In this document: piece by piece, positions 51,092 to 60,384 of the stretch
Position numbering within the stretch: the stretch's first letter is position 1
Layout of the letters: every line of letters starts with the position of its first letter
Assembly (NCBI RefSeq): GCF_002846415.1
Contig: NZ_PJMX01000001.1
Location: 6,014,001-6,078,000, forward strand
DNA: 64,000 nt
Source of the DNA: Streptomyces sp. TLI_146
Lineage (GTDB): Bacteria > Actinomycetota > Actinomycetes > Streptomycetales > Streptomycetaceae
Direction of reading: 5' to 3'
Translations under genes and position numbers: made by a program
The notes under the pieces: model-generated
The model's database searches: none
What the model saw: the letters and a program-made list of their open reading frames with translations, nothing else
Told to the model about the DNA's origin: nothing

Positions 51092-52483
51092 ATGAGCCGT
51101 TCCGCACACCCCGCCGGGCCCCGTCACGCCGACGTCCTTCCCGAAGGGCACTACTCGGCCCCGCCCGCCGACCTCAACTTCCTCGACCCGAAGGTCTGGT
51201 CGCAGACCGTCGGGCGCAACGCCGACGGGCTCGCGACCGTCGCCGGACTCGATGTCGCCTCGCTCGCCGAGGAGTTCGGGACCCCCGCGTACTTCCTCGA
51301 CGAAGCCGACTTCCGCTCCCGCTGCCGCGCCTGGGCCGACGCCTTCGGCAAGGATGCTGACGTCTTCTACGCCGGGAAGGCTTTTCTCTCCCGCGCCATC
51401 GTCCGGTGGCTCCACGAAGAAGGGCTCAACCTCGACGTCTGCTCCGGCACCGAGCTCGCCACCGCCCTCTCGGCCGGAATGCCCGCCGAGCGCATCGCCT
51501 TCCACGGCAACAACAAGTCGGAGGGGGAGATCCGGCGGGCTGTCGAGGTCGGGGTCGGGCGGATTGTTCTGGACTCCTTCCAGGAGATCGTCCGCGTCGC
51601 CCACATCGCCCAGAGCCTCGGCAAGCGCCAGCGCGTCCAGATCCGGGTGACCGTCGGCGTCGAGGCGCACACCCATGAGTTCATCGCCACCGCCCACGAA
51701 GACCAGAAGTTCGGCATCGCGCTGGCCGGGGGGCAGGCCGCCGAGGCCGTTCGGCGGGCGCTGAAGCTCGACGGGCTGGAGCTCATCGGGATCCACTCCC
51801 ACATCGGGTCCCAGATCTTCGACATGGCGGGGTTCGAGGTCTCCGCCCGGCGGGTCGTGCAGCTGCTCGCCGACGTGCGCGACGAGCACGGCGTCGAGCT
51901 GCCCGAGATCGACCTCGGCGGCGGGCTCGGCATCGCGTACACCTCCGACGACGACCCCCGCGAGCCGCACGAGATCGCCAAGGCGCTCAACGAGATCGTC
52001 ACCCGCGAGTGCGAGGCCGCCGGGCTGCGTACGCCGCGCATCTCCGTCGAGCCGGGGCGCGCGATCGTCGGGCCCAGCGCCTTCACGCTGTACGAGGTCG
52101 GGACCATCAAGCCGCTGGACGGGCTGCGGACCTATGTGAGCGTCGATGGCGGCATGTCCGACAACATCCGGACCGCCCTCTACGACGCCGAGTACTCCGT
52201 CTCCCTCGTCTCGCGCACCTCCGACGCCGAGCCGATGCTGGTACGGGTCGTGGGCAAGCACTGCGAGAGCGGCGACATCGTCGTACGGGACGCGTTCCTG
52301 CCCGCCGACCTGGCGCCCGGCGACCTCATCGCGGTGCCCGCCACCGGGGCGTACTGCCGCTCCATGGCCAGCAACTACAACCACGCCCTGCGGCCGCCCG
52401 TCGTGGCCGTCCGCGACGGCGAGGCGCGCGTCATCGTGCGGCGCGAGACCGAGGAAGATCTCCTGCGGCTCGACGTCGGATGA
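51092..52483 (+). CDS. lysA: Diaminopimelate decarboxylase
   Basis: A 463-residue PLP enzyme that makes L-lysine from meso-diaminopimelate. PLP lysine in 'DVFYAGKAFLSRAIVRW', 'GIHSHIGSQIF', Gly-rich phosphate site 'EIDLGGGLGIAY', 'EPGRAIVGPSAFTLYEVG', active-site Cys region 'VVGKHCESGDIV', and 'GAYCRSMASNYN'. ATG at 51092 with weak ribosome site (GAGAGTGAC). It heads the aspartate-family run lysA-hom-thrC-thrB. Confidence 0.95.
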   Translation: MSRSAHPAGPRHADVLPEGHYSAPPADLNFLDPKVWSQTVGRNADGLATVAGLDVASLAEEFGTPAYFLDEADFRSRCRAWADAFGKDADVFYAGKAFLSRAIVRWLHEEGLNLDVCSGTELATALSAGMPAERIAFHGNNKSEGEIRRAVEVGVGRIVLDSFQEIVRVAHIAQSLGKRQRVQIRVTVGVEAHTHEFIATAHEDQKFGIALAGGQAAEAVRRALKLDGLELIGIHSHIGSQIFDMAGFEVSARRVVQLLADVRDEHGVELPEIDLGGGLGIAYTSDDDPREPHEIAKALNEIVTRECEAAGLRTPRISVEPGRAIVGPSAFTLYEVGTIKPLDGLRTYVSVDGGMSDNIRTALYDAEYSVSLVSRTSDAEPMLVRVVGKHCESGDIVVRDAFLPADLAPGDLIAVPATGAYCRSMASNYNHALRPPVVAVRDGEARVIVRRETEEDLLRLDVG

Positions 52484-52534
52484 TGAATAAATGAATAGAT
52501 CGATGAATAAATAGTGGAATATGTGTCTCAGGAT

Positions 52535-52563
52535 CCGGACGGAGGGCAGAAACCTCCGTCCGG
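52535..52563 (+). terminator. 11-bp perfect hairpin between lysA and hom
   Basis: CCGGACGGAGG and CCTCCGTCCGG around loop GCAGAAA. It lies 52 bp after the lysA stop and 49 bp before hom. An unusually AT-rich stretch precedes it (52484-52520) with repeated GATGAATAAAT. Likely terminator or attenuator for the lysA-hom junction. Confidence 0.75.
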
Positions 52564-52611
52564 TGAGTGAGACTGGTTGGCATTCAAGCTGGTAGAAGGA
52601 AACGAGGTCGG

Positions 52612-53904
52612 ATGATGCGTACGCGTCCGCTGAAGGTGGCGCTGCTGGGCTGTGGAGTGGTCGGCTCAGAGGTGGCGCGCATCATGACGACGCACGCCGA
52701 CGACCTCACGGCGCGCATCGGCGCGCCCGTGGAGCTCGCCGGTGTCGCCGTGCGCCGGCCCTCGAAGGTGCGCGAGGGCATCGACCCCGACCTCGTCACC
52801 ACCGACGCCACCGCCCTCGTCAAACGCGGCGACATCGACGTCATCATCGAGGTCATCGGCGGCATCGAGCCCGCTCGTACGCTCATCACCACGGCTTTCG
52901 AGCACGGCGCCTCCGTCGTCTCCGCCAACAAGGCGCTGCTCGCCCAGGACGGCGCCGCGCTGCACGCCGCCGCCACCGAGCACGGGCGGGACCTGTACTA
53001 CGAGGCCGCCGTCGCCGGTGCCATCCCGCTGATCCGGCCGCTGCGCGAGTCGCTCGCCGGTGACAAGGTCAACCGGGTGCTCGGCATCGTCAACGGCACG
53101 ACCAACTTCATCCTCGACAAGATGGACTCCACCGGCGCCGGGTACCAGGAGGCGCTCGACGAGGCCACCGCCCTGGGGTACGCGGAGGCCGACCCGACCG
53201 CCGACGTCGAGGGCTTCGACGCCGCCGCCAAGGCCGCCATCCTCGCCGGGATCGCCTTCCACACCCGGGTCCGGCTCGACGACGTGTACCGCGAGGGCAT
53301 GACCGAGGTCACCGCCGCCGACTTCGCCTCGGCGAAGGAGATGGGCTGCACCATCAAGCTGCTCGCCATCTGCGAGCGTGCCGCCGACGGCGGGTCCGTC
53401 ACCGCGCGGGTGCACCCGGCGATGATCCCGCTCGACCATCCGCTGGCCTCCGTGCGCGGCGCGTACAACGCCGTCTTCGTCGAGGCCGAGGCCGCCGGAC
53501 AGCTGATGTTCTACGGGCCCGGCGCGGGCGGCGCGCCGACCGCCTCCGCGGTCCTGGGCGACCTGGTCGCGGTCTGCCGCAACAAGCTCGCCGAGTCCAC
53601 CGGCCCCGGTGAGTCCGCGTACACCCAGCTGCCCGTGAGCCCCATGGGCGACGTGGTGACGCGCTATCACATCAGCCTCGACGTGGCCGACAAGCCGGGT
53701 GTGCTCGCCCAGGTGGCCACCGTCTTCGCCGAGCACGGGGTGAGCATCGACACCGTGCGCCAGCAAGGCAAGGACGGTGAGGCCTCCCTCGTCGTCGTCA
53801 CCCACCGCGCGGCCGACGCGGCCCTCACCGGGACCGTGGACGTGCTGCGGGGGCTCGACACCGTGCGGGGTGTCGCCAGCATCATGCGTGTTGAAGGGGA
53901 GTAA
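52612..53904 (+). CDS. hom: Homoserine dehydrogenase
   Basis: A 430-residue enzyme reducing aspartate semialdehyde to homoserine. NAD(P) site 'VALLGCGVVGSEVARIM', 'SANKALLAQDG', 'GIVNGTTNFILDKM' and catalytic Lys/Asp region 'EADPTADVEGFDAAAKAAIL'. C-terminal ACT domain (about 350-430, 'ISLDVADKPGVLAQVATVFA') for threonine feedback. ATG 52612 or 52615 after GAGG; the longer 52567 frame reads the hairpin and is rejected. Confidence 0.95.
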   Translation: MMRTRPLKVALLGCGVVGSEVARIMTTHADDLTARIGAPVELAGVAVRRPSKVREGIDPDLVTTDATALVKRGDIDVIIEVIGGIEPARTLITTAFEHGASVVSANKALLAQDGAALHAAATEHGRDLYYEAAVAGAIPLIRPLRESLAGDKVNRVLGIVNGTTNFILDKMDSTGAGYQEALDEATALGYAEADPTADVEGFDAAAKAAILAGIAFHTRVRLDDVYREGMTEVTAADFASAKEMGCTIKLLAICERAADGGSVTARVHPAMIPLDHPLASVRGAYNAVFVEAEAAGQLMFYGPGAGGAPTASAVLGDLVAVCRNKLAESTGPGESAYTQLPVSPMGDVVTRYHISLDVADKPGVLAQVATVFAEHGVSIDTVRQQGKDGEASLVVVTHRAADAALTGTVDVLRGLDTVRGVASIMRVEGE

Positions 53905-53910
53905 CGAGCA

Positions 53911-54969
53911 ATGACCCACCAGTGGCGCGGAATCATCGAGGAGTACCGGGACCGGCTCCCCGTCTCCGCTACGACCCCGGTCGTCACCCTCCGCGAGGGC
54001 GGCACGCCGCTCGTGCCCGCGCAGGTGCTCTCCGAGCGCACGGGCTGCGAGGTCCACCTCAAGGTCGAGGGTGCCAACCCGACCGGGTCCTTCAAGGACC
54101 GCGGGATGACGATGGCGATCACCCGGGCGAAGGAGGAGGGCGCGAAGGCGGTCATCTGCGCCTCCACCGGCAACACCTCCGCCTCCGCGGCCGCCTACGC
54201 GGTACGGGCCGGGATGGTCTGCGCCGTGCTGGTGCCGCAGGGCAAGATCGCGCTCGGCAAGATGGGCCAGGCGCTGGTGCACGGCGCGAGGATCCTCCAG
54301 GTGGACGGGAACTTCGACGACTGCCTGACGCTGGCGCGCGGGCTCTCCGACAACTACCCGGTGGCGCTGGTCAATTCGGTCAACCCGGTCCGCATCGAGG
54401 GCCAGAAGACCGCCGCGTTCGAGATCGTGGACATGCTCGGCGACGCGCCCGACATCCATGTGCTTCCCGTCGGCAACGCCGGCAACATCACGGCGTACTG
54501 GCGCGGTTACCGGGAGTACGCGGCCGACAAGCTGGCCACGCACACCCCCCGGATGTGGGGCTTCCAGGCCTCCGGCTCGGCGCCGATCGTGCGCGGCGAG
54601 GTGGTCAAGGACCCGTCGACGATCGCCACCGCGATTCGCATCGGCAACCCCGCGTCCTGGCAGTTCGCGGAGGCCGCGCGCGATGAATCGGGCGGTCTCA
54701 TCGACGAGGTGACGGACCGTGAGATCCTGCGGGCCTACCGGCTGCTCGCCGCCCAGGAGGGCGTCTTCGTGGAGCCCGCCTCCGCCGCCTCGGTCGCCGG
54801 TCTGCTCAAGGCCGCCGAACAGGGTCTGGTCGACCCCGGCCAGAAGATCGTGTGCACGGTCACCGGCAACGGCCTGAAGGACCCGGACTGGGCCGTCGCG
54901 GGCGCTCCGCAGCCGGTCACGGTCCCGGTGGACGCGGCGGCCGCGGCCGAGCGCCTCGGTCTGGCGTAG
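53911..54969 (+). CDS. thrC: Threonine synthase
   Basis: A 352-residue PLP enzyme converting O-phosphohomoserine to threonine. PLP lysine K62 in 'GANPTGSFKDRGM', 'VICASTGNTSASAAAYAVRA' and phosphate-binding 'HVLPVGNAGNITAYWRGY'. It begins 6 bp after hom, behind GGGGAGTAACGAGCA, so cotranscribed. Confidence 0.96.
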   Translation: MTHQWRGIIEEYRDRLPVSATTPVVTLREGGTPLVPAQVLSERTGCEVHLKVEGANPTGSFKDRGMTMAITRAKEEGAKAVICASTGNTSASAAAYAVRAGMVCAVLVPQGKIALGKMGQALVHGARILQVDGNFDDCLTLARGLSDNYPVALVNSVNPVRIEGQKTAAFEIVDMLGDAPDIHVLPVGNAGNITAYWRGYREYAADKLATHTPRMWGFQASGSAPIVRGEVVKDPSTIATAIRIGNPASWQFAEAARDESGGLIDEVTDREILRAYRLLAAQEGVFVEPASAASVAGLLKAAEQGLVDPGQKIVCTVTGNGLKDPDWAVAGAPQPVTVPVDAAAAAERLGLA

Positions 54970-55198
54970 CCAAAACCCGTACAACGCCGTGCAACTCGGC
55001 ACGTAGGGGCGCAGGGGGCTCGCGACACGCATCGTGCGCCTCCTGTGCGCCCTATGTCGCCACTGAACCTTCCTTCGATAGGCTGTACCCAACCCACCCC
55101 GCCGCATATGCCGCGGTGCAGTTGCCCCCGTGGCCGTCGGGTCTTGGGTACCTCTTCGAAAATCTCGCAGCAGTCTCACAAGGAGAGTCATCAGAGCG

Positions 55199-56116
55199 AT
55201 GGCCGGTCCCGCATTCCGCGCCGCCGCCGTACGGGTGCGCGTCCCCGCCACCAGTGCCAACCTCGGCCCGGGTTTCGACTCCCTGGGCCTGTCACTGGGG
55301 CTGTACGACGACGTGGTCGTCCGCGTCGCCGACTCCGGCCTGCACATCGACATCGCGGGCGAGGGCGCCGAGACGCTGCCCCGCGACGAGAGCCACCTCC
55401 TCGTACGGTCGCTGCGCACCGCGTTCGACCTGCTCGGCGGGCAGCCGCGCGGCCTGGAGGTCGTCTGCGCCAACCGCATCCCGCACGGCCGCGGCCTGGG
55501 CTCCTCGTCGGCCGCCATCTGCGCCGGCATCGTCGCGGCGCGCGCGGTGACCATAGGCGGCGACGCCCGGCTCGACGACGCGGCGCTCCTTGAGCTGGCC
55601 ACCGAGATCGAGGGCCACCCGGACAACGTCGCGGCCTGTCTGCTCGGCGGGTTCACGCTCTCCTGGATGGAGGGCGGAGCCGCGCGGGCCATCAGGATGG
55701 ACCCTGCGGATTCCGTCGTTCCGGTGGTCTTCGTGCCCGGCAAGCCGGTGCTGACGGAGACCGCGCGGGGACTGCTGCCGCGCACCGTCCCGCACGGGGA
55801 CGCGGCGGCCAACGCCGGGCGTGCGGCACTGCTCGTGGAGGCGCTGACCAGGCGCCCCGAGCTGCTGCTCCCGGCCACCGAGGACCGGCTCCACCAGGAA
55901 TACCGGGCACCGGCGATGCCCGAGAGTGTGGCGCTGGTCAACCGGCTGCGGGCGGACGGCGTCCCCGCAGTCATCTCCGGCGCGGGGCCCACGGTCCTGG
56001 CGCTGGTCGAGGACGGTGCGGCCGACAAGGTCGCACGGCTGGCGGGCGACGGGTGGGCCGCGAACCGGCTCCGCCTCGACGCCTCGGGCGCGAGCGTCCT
56101 GCCCCTGGGGTCCTAG
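55199..56116 (+). CDS. thrB: Homoserine kinase
   Basis: A 305-residue GHMP kinase. Motifs 'VRVPATSANLGPGFDSLGLS', ATP loop 'RIPHGRGLGSSSAAICAG' and C-terminal 'GVPAVISGAGPTVLAL'. ATG 55199 with AAGGAGA 12 bases upstream; the 55130 start is rejected. It is 229 bp after thrC; TAGGCT at about 55079 could be a -10 for its own promoter. Confidence 0.95.
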   Translation: MAGPAFRAAAVRVRVPATSANLGPGFDSLGLSLGLYDDVVVRVADSGLHIDIAGEGAETLPRDESHLLVRSLRTAFDLLGGQPRGLEVVCANRIPHGRGLGSSSAAICAGIVAARAVTIGGDARLDDAALLELATEIEGHPDNVAACLLGGFTLSWMEGGAARAIRMDPADSVVPVVFVPGKPVLTETARGLLPRTVPHGDAAANAGRAALLVEALTRRPELLLPATEDRLHQEYRAPAMPESVALVNRLRADGVPAVISGAGPTVLALVEDGAADKVARLAGDGWAANRLRLDASGASVLPLGS

Positions 56117-56532
56117 GCCATCGCGGTCATAGGGGCGTCAGGGCGGGACGCGCGGCTTGCCGGTGATGAGAGGGGGAATGTTTGTTGGATCCGGTAGTGT
56201 TAACCTCAAGTCTGCATCGGTCGTCATTGTGGCGCGGTGCTTCGTGTCCCCTTCAGGGACCGCCTTTCTTCCGGGAGCCTCCCAAACCGCCAGCGCAGCC
56301 TGCCTGAGCAGTTTCCGAGCACGCTCCGGAACCGGCACGACACCCCCCGCTTTTCCTCAGGGGGCCGAGTAGGGGAACTCGGGCCGGACCCCACGCACGT
56401 TTATCTCTCCGCCGTACGCGGCGGACCACCGCCCCGGCACGGTCAGTGACCCCAGGTCACGGGCCATGTTCGGACAGCACAACCGGTCGCCGAGCCAGAC
56501 AGGCCGACGTCCGCTCCAGGGAAGGACCCTTC
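56117..56532 (+). promoter_or_regulatory. Long leader region of rho
   Basis: 416 bp without a gene. TTGTTG ... TAGTGT (about 56181 and 56194) near the left end are promoter-like though closely spaced; this would give a leader of some 330 nt. The leader is C-rich and holds a hairpin GCCGTACGCGGC (56412-56423). Rho genes are commonly autoregulated by Rho-dependent termination in such leaders. Confidence 0.45.
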
Positions 56533-58548
56533 GTGAGCGACACCACCGATCTGATGGGCGTGACTGCCGACACTTCTGTCGGCGACGCCGCGCCCGCCGC
56601 AGGTGCTGCCTCGGGCACCACCTCACGGCGCCGCCGCTCCGGCACCGGCCTCGACGGCATGGTCCTGGCCGAGCTGCAGCAGGTCGCGTCCGGCCTCGGC
56701 ATCAGGGGCACCGCGCGGATGCGCAAGAGCCAGCTGATCGAGGTCATCAAGGAGGCGCAGTCCGGTTCCGGCTCCGCCGCCCCGGCCAAGGGCGCCGACG
56801 CGGCCGAGACCAAGCCCAAGCGCCGCGCCACCTCCAAGGCCCGTACGGGTGACGAGGCCGCCGAGAAGCCTGCCGCCCAGCAGCAGATCGAGATCCCCGG
56901 CCAGCCGGCCTCCGACGACCAGCCCGCGGGCGAGCGCCGTCGCCGGCGTGCCACCGCGGCCGCCGGATCGCCGGAGAGCGCGACCGCCGTCGCCGAGCCG
57001 CAGACCGCCAAGGCCGAGGCCAAGGCGGACGTCCGGGCCGAGCAGAAGACCGACGCCCAGCCGGACGCCAAGGCCGCCGAGGCCGTCGACGGCGCCGAGG
57101 GCCGGCGCGAGCGCCGGGACCGCGGCGAGCGTGGCGAGCGCGGTGGCGAGCGGGGCGACCGCCAGGGCCGCCAGCGCGGCGACCGTGACCGCGGCGAGCG
57201 GGGCGAGCGCCGCGGCAAGGGCGACGACCAGCAGGGCCAGGGCGGCCAGCGCCAGCAGCGCCAGGGCGGCCAGGGCCAGCAGAACAACGGTCCCCAGGAC
57301 GACAGTTACGACGACGAGGGCCGCCGCGGCCGCCGTGGCCGTTACCGGGACCGCCGCGGCCGCCGCGGTGGCCGTGACGAGTTCGGCGCCGAGCCGCAGG
57401 TCAACGACGACGATGTGCTGATCCCCGTCGCGGGCATCCTGGACATCCTCGACAACTACGCGTTCATCCGGACCTCCGGCTACCTGCCGGGCCCGAACGA
57501 CGTGTACGTGTCGCTGGCCCAGGTCCGCAAGAACGGTCTGCGCAAGGGTGACCACGTCACCGGCGCCGTGCGGCAGCCGAAGGAGGGCGAGCGCCGCGAG
57601 AAGTTCAACGCGCTGGTCCGCCTGGACTCGGCGAACGGCATGGCGGCCGACTCCGGCCGGGGCCGTCCCGAGTTCAACAAGCTGACCCCGCTCTACCCGC
57701 AGGACCGCCTCCGTCTGGAGACCGACGCGGGCGTGCTGACCACGCGGATCATCGACCTCGTGTCGCCGATCGGCAAGGGCCAGCGAGGCCTGATCGTGGC
57801 CCCGCCGAAGACCGGCAAGACCATGATCATGCAGGCGATCGCCAACGCGATCACCACCAACAACCCCGAGTGCCACCTGATGGTCGTCCTGGTCGACGAG
57901 CGTCCGGAAGAGGTCACCGACATGCAGCGGTCGGTGAAGGGCGAGGTCATCTCCTCGACCTTCGACCGCCCGGCCGAGGACCACACCACGGTCGCCGAGC
58001 TCGCCATCGAGCGTGCCAAGCGTCTGGTGGAGCTGGGTCACGACGTGGTCGTGCTGCTCGACTCGATCACCCGTCTGGGCCGTGCGTACAACCTGGCGGC
58101 CCCGGCCTCCGGCCGCATCCTGTCCGGTGGTGTCGACTCGACCGCGCTGTACCCGCCGAAGCGCTTCTTCGGTGCCGCGCGCAACATCGAGGACGGCGGC
58201 TCGCTGACCATCCTGGCCACCGCGCTCGTCGAGACCGGCTCGCGCATGGACGAGGTGATCTTCGAGGAGTTCAAGGGCACCGGCAACATGGAGCTCAAGC
58301 TCGACCGCAAGCTCGCCGACAAGCGCATCTTCCCGGCGGTGGACGTGGACGCGTCCGGCACCCGCAAGGAAGAGATCCTGCTCGGCAGCGACGAGCTCGC
58401 CGTCACCTGGAAGCTGCGCCGGGTGCTGCACGCGCTCGACCAGCAGCAGGCGATCGAGCTGCTCCTGGACAAGATGAAGCAGACGAAGTCGAACGCCGAG
58501 TTCCTGCTCCAGATCCAGAAGACGACCCCGGGCAACGGCAACGACTGA
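56533..58548 (+). CDS. rho: Transcription termination factor Rho, long actinobacterial form
   Basis: A 671-residue hexameric RNA helicase (E. coli Rho is 419). The Rho N-terminal helix bundle 'MVLAELQQVASGLGIRGTAR' is separated from the RNA-binding OB fold ('ILDILDNYAFIRTSGYLPGP') by about 230 residues of Ala/Glu/Lys, then Arg/Gly/Asp-rich repeats (RGERGERGGERGDRQGRQRG) and Gln-rich QGGQRQQRQGGQGQQNN. ATPase: Walker A 'IVAPPKTGKTMIMQAIANAI', Walker B region 'DVVVLLDSITRLGRAYNLAA'. GTG 56533 behind GGAAGGA. The insert is expected to bind RNA on its own, as in other actinobacterial Rho proteins. Confidence 0.97.
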   Translation: MSDTTDLMGVTADTSVGDAAPAAGAASGTTSRRRRSGTGLDGMVLAELQQVASGLGIRGTARMRKSQLIEVIKEAQSGSGSAAPAKGADAAETKPKRRATSKARTGDEAAEKPAAQQQIEIPGQPASDDQPAGERRRRRATAAAGSPESATAVAEPQTAKAEAKADVRAEQKTDAQPDAKAAEAVDGAEGRRERRDRGERGERGGERGDRQGRQRGDRDRGERGERRGKGDDQQGQGGQRQQRQGGQGQQNNGPQDDSYDDEGRRGRRGRYRDRRGRRGGRDEFGAEPQVNDDDVLIPVAGILDILDNYAFIRTSGYLPGPNDVYVSLAQVRKNGLRKGDHVTGAVRQPKEGERREKFNALVRLDSANGMAADSGRGRPEFNKLTPLYPQDRLRLETDAGVLTTRIIDLVSPIGKGQRGLIVAPPKTGKTMIMQAIANAITTNNPECHLMVVLVDERPEEVTDMQRSVKGEVISSTFDRPAEDHTTVAELAIERAKRLVELGHDVVVLLDSITRLGRAYNLAAPASGRILSGGVDSTALYPPKRFFGAARNIEDGGSLTILATALVETGSRMDEVIFEEFKGTGNMELKLDRKLADKRIFPAVDVDASGTRKEEILLGSDELAVTWKLRRVLHALDQQQAIELLLDKMKQTKSNAEFLLQIQKTTPGNGND

Positions 58549-58567
58549 CGTCACCGCCACAGCCTGC

Positions 58568-58605
58568 GAGAACGCCCCCGGCACCTCGGTGCCGGGGGCG
58601 TTCTC
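58568..58605 (+). terminator. Terminator after rho
   Basis: An 18-bp perfect inverted repeat (arm GAGAACGCCCCCGGCACC) with a two-base centre, 19 bp after the rho stop. No U-run, as is normal in this genus. Confidence 0.85.
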
Positions 58606-58655
58606 CGTACGTACGAGGCCCTGCTGGCCGTACGAGAGCTTCACCACAGGCCCAG

Positions 58656-58676
58656 GGCGTTCTTAAGGCGTTCTTA
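58656..58676 (+). promoter_or_regulatory. Tandem 11-bp direct repeats upstream of the LCP gene
   Basis: GGCGTTCTTA occurs at 58656-58665 and 58667-58676, an exact 11-bp period. Streptomyces PhoP boxes are tandem 11-nt units of GTTCACC type; here the units read GTTCTTA, so the match is partial. The position, 110 bp before a wall-polymer ligase gene, makes phosphate control plausible. Confidence 0.4.
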
Positions 58677-58786
58677 GAACCCTGTGCAACCCTTCTTGGT
58701 GCTTCTCCGTCTGACAAGTGTCGACAAACCGTGCCTGACAGACACGGCGGGGGGTACCAGGAGCGGCAGCGAGGACTGAGGAGAAC

Positions 58787-59902
58787 ATGGCCGAGCAGAG
58801 CGAGAGCGGCAGCGCCCGAATAACCGGCGGTGGCCGGGGACGGCGCCGCAAGCGCCCCACCACGCGCCGCCGCGCCGTGAAGATAGCGGCCTGGTCCGCG
58901 GCGGGCGTCGTGCTGGCCGGCGGGGCCGGCCTCGGGTACGTCTACTTCAAGCTGAACGGCAACATCAAGGGCGTCGACATCAACGCCCAGCTCGGCACCG
59001 ACCGCCCCCAGGACGTCGACAACGGCTCCATGGACATCCTCGTCCTGGGCTCCGACTCCCGGGCCGGCGCCAACAAGGAGTACGGCAAGGACGACGGCGG
59101 TGCCCGCTCCGACACCGCGATGGTCGTCCACGTCTACGAGGGCCACAAGAGCGCCAGCGTCGTCTCCATCCCGCGCGACACCCTGGTCACCCGGCCGTCC
59201 TGCGCCACCACGGACGGCAAGACCGACCCGGGCGGCAAGCGCCAGATGTTCAACACCGCGTACGAGGTCGGCGGCCCGGCCTGTGCGGTCAAGACGGTCG
59301 AGCAGATGTCCGGCATCCGGATGGACCACTACATCGAGGTCGACTTCACCGGCTTCAAGAAGCTCATCGACCAGCTTGGCGGGGTGCCCGTCACCACCGC
59401 GAAGCCGATCAAGGACACCAAGAGCCATCTGGACCTGCCGGCCGGGAAGCACACCCTCAACGGCGAGCAGGCGCTCGGCCTGGTGCGCACCCGGCACGGC
59501 GTCGGCGACGGCTCGGACCTCGGCCGCATCCAGCTCCAGCAGGCTTTCATCAAGGCGCTGATCGAGCGGGTCAAGGGCGTGGGCGTCTTCACCAGCCCGA
59601 CCAAGCTGTACGGGCTCGCGGACGCCGCCACCAAGGCGATCACCACCGACTCCGACCTGAACTCGATCAACAAGCTGATCGGCTTCGGCAACGGGCTCAA
59701 GGGCCTGGGCGCCGACGACGTCCACATGGTCACCCTGCCGGTGATGTACGACCCGGCCGACCTCAACCGCGTACTGCCCCAGCAGGCCCAGTCCAGGCAG
59801 GTCTGGGACGCCCTGCTGAGGGACCAGCCGATCCCGGCCTCCGCCACCAAGGACTCGGCGGGCGACAAGGGTGACGCGGGCGCCGTGGTCACAACCGGCT
59901 GA
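58787..59902 (+). CDS. LCP-family (LytR-CpsA-Psr) wall-polymer ligase
   Basis: A 371-residue membrane protein. Basic cytoplasmic N-terminus, one helix ('AAWSAAGVVLAGGAGLGYVY'), then the LCP domain outside: 'ILVLGSDSRAGANKEYG', 'RSDTAMVVHVYEGHKSASVV', 'SIPRDTLV', 'IEVDFTGFKKLIDQLGGVPV' and 'ALGLVRTRHGVGDGSDLGR'. Conserved Asp/Arg for the polyprenyl-phosphate site are present. LCP enzymes attach teichoic-acid-like polymers to peptidoglycan. ATG 58787 after GAGGAG. Confidence 0.92.
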   Translation: MAEQSESGSARITGGGRGRRRKRPTTRRRAVKIAAWSAAGVVLAGGAGLGYVYFKLNGNIKGVDINAQLGTDRPQDVDNGSMDILVLGSDSRAGANKEYGKDDGGARSDTAMVVHVYEGHKSASVVSIPRDTLVTRPSCATTDGKTDPGGKRQMFNTAYEVGGPACAVKTVEQMSGIRMDHYIEVDFTGFKKLIDQLGGVPVTTAKPIKDTKSHLDLPAGKHTLNGEQALGLVRTRHGVGDGSDLGRIQLQQAFIKALIERVKGVGVFTSPTKLYGLADAATKAITTDSDLNSINKLIGFGNGLKGLGADDVHMVTLPVMYDPADLNRVLPQQAQSRQVWDALLRDQPIPASATKDSAGDKGDAGAVVTTG

Positions 59903-60062
59903 CCTGCGGTTTCGCCGAGCGGGACGGGCCGTGGAATAGATCGGGGCAGACCCCGGTTTTGGGAGATACGGCCAGTCCTGGCAGACTGGTACGTCGGCCC
60001 CGGTTCACGTGTGCGCATTCCCGCGCGGACGACCCGGAGCCCTCCCTGAACTAGGAGACACC

Positions 60063-60284
60063 TTGAAGCGCGACATCCACCCCGAGTACGTCGAGACGCA
60101 GGTCAGCTGCACCTGTGGCGCGTCGTTCACCACCCGTAGCACCCTGGCCGAGGGCACCATCCGTGCCGAGGTCTGCTCCGAGTGCCACCCGTTCTACACG
60201 GGCAAGCAGAAGATCCTCGACACCGGTGGCCGCGTGGCCCGCTTCGAGGCCCGCTTCGGCAAGGCTGCTGCCGCCAAGAAGTAG
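60063..60284 (+). CDS. rpmE: Ribosomal protein bL31, zinc-binding form
   Basis: 73 residues beginning at TTG 60063 with GGAG upstream: 'KRDIHPEYVETQVSCTCGAS', then 'VCSECHPFYTGKQKILDTGG'. Cys pairs C-x-C and C-x-x-C mark the zinc (C+) form. Earlier in-frame starts (60009) lack a ribosome site. TTG start is usual for this gene in Streptomyces (recalled). Confidence 0.95.
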   Translation: MKRDIHPEYVETQVSCTCGASFTTRSTLAEGTIRAEVCSECHPFYTGKQKILDTGGRVARFEARFGKAAAAKK

Positions 60285-60384
60285 CGAGCCACTGCGCCGG
60301 TCTTCGGCCGTCCCCGTGCGGGGCGGCTGGGACCGGCGCTTTGCCGTCTGCCGCAGCCACTCAACGATTACTCAGGAGCCCCCG

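Noticed and set aside
52666..56028. Minus-strand open frame of over 1100 codons across hom, thrC and thrB
   Set aside because: Antisense shadow of three certain genes; low-complexity translation.
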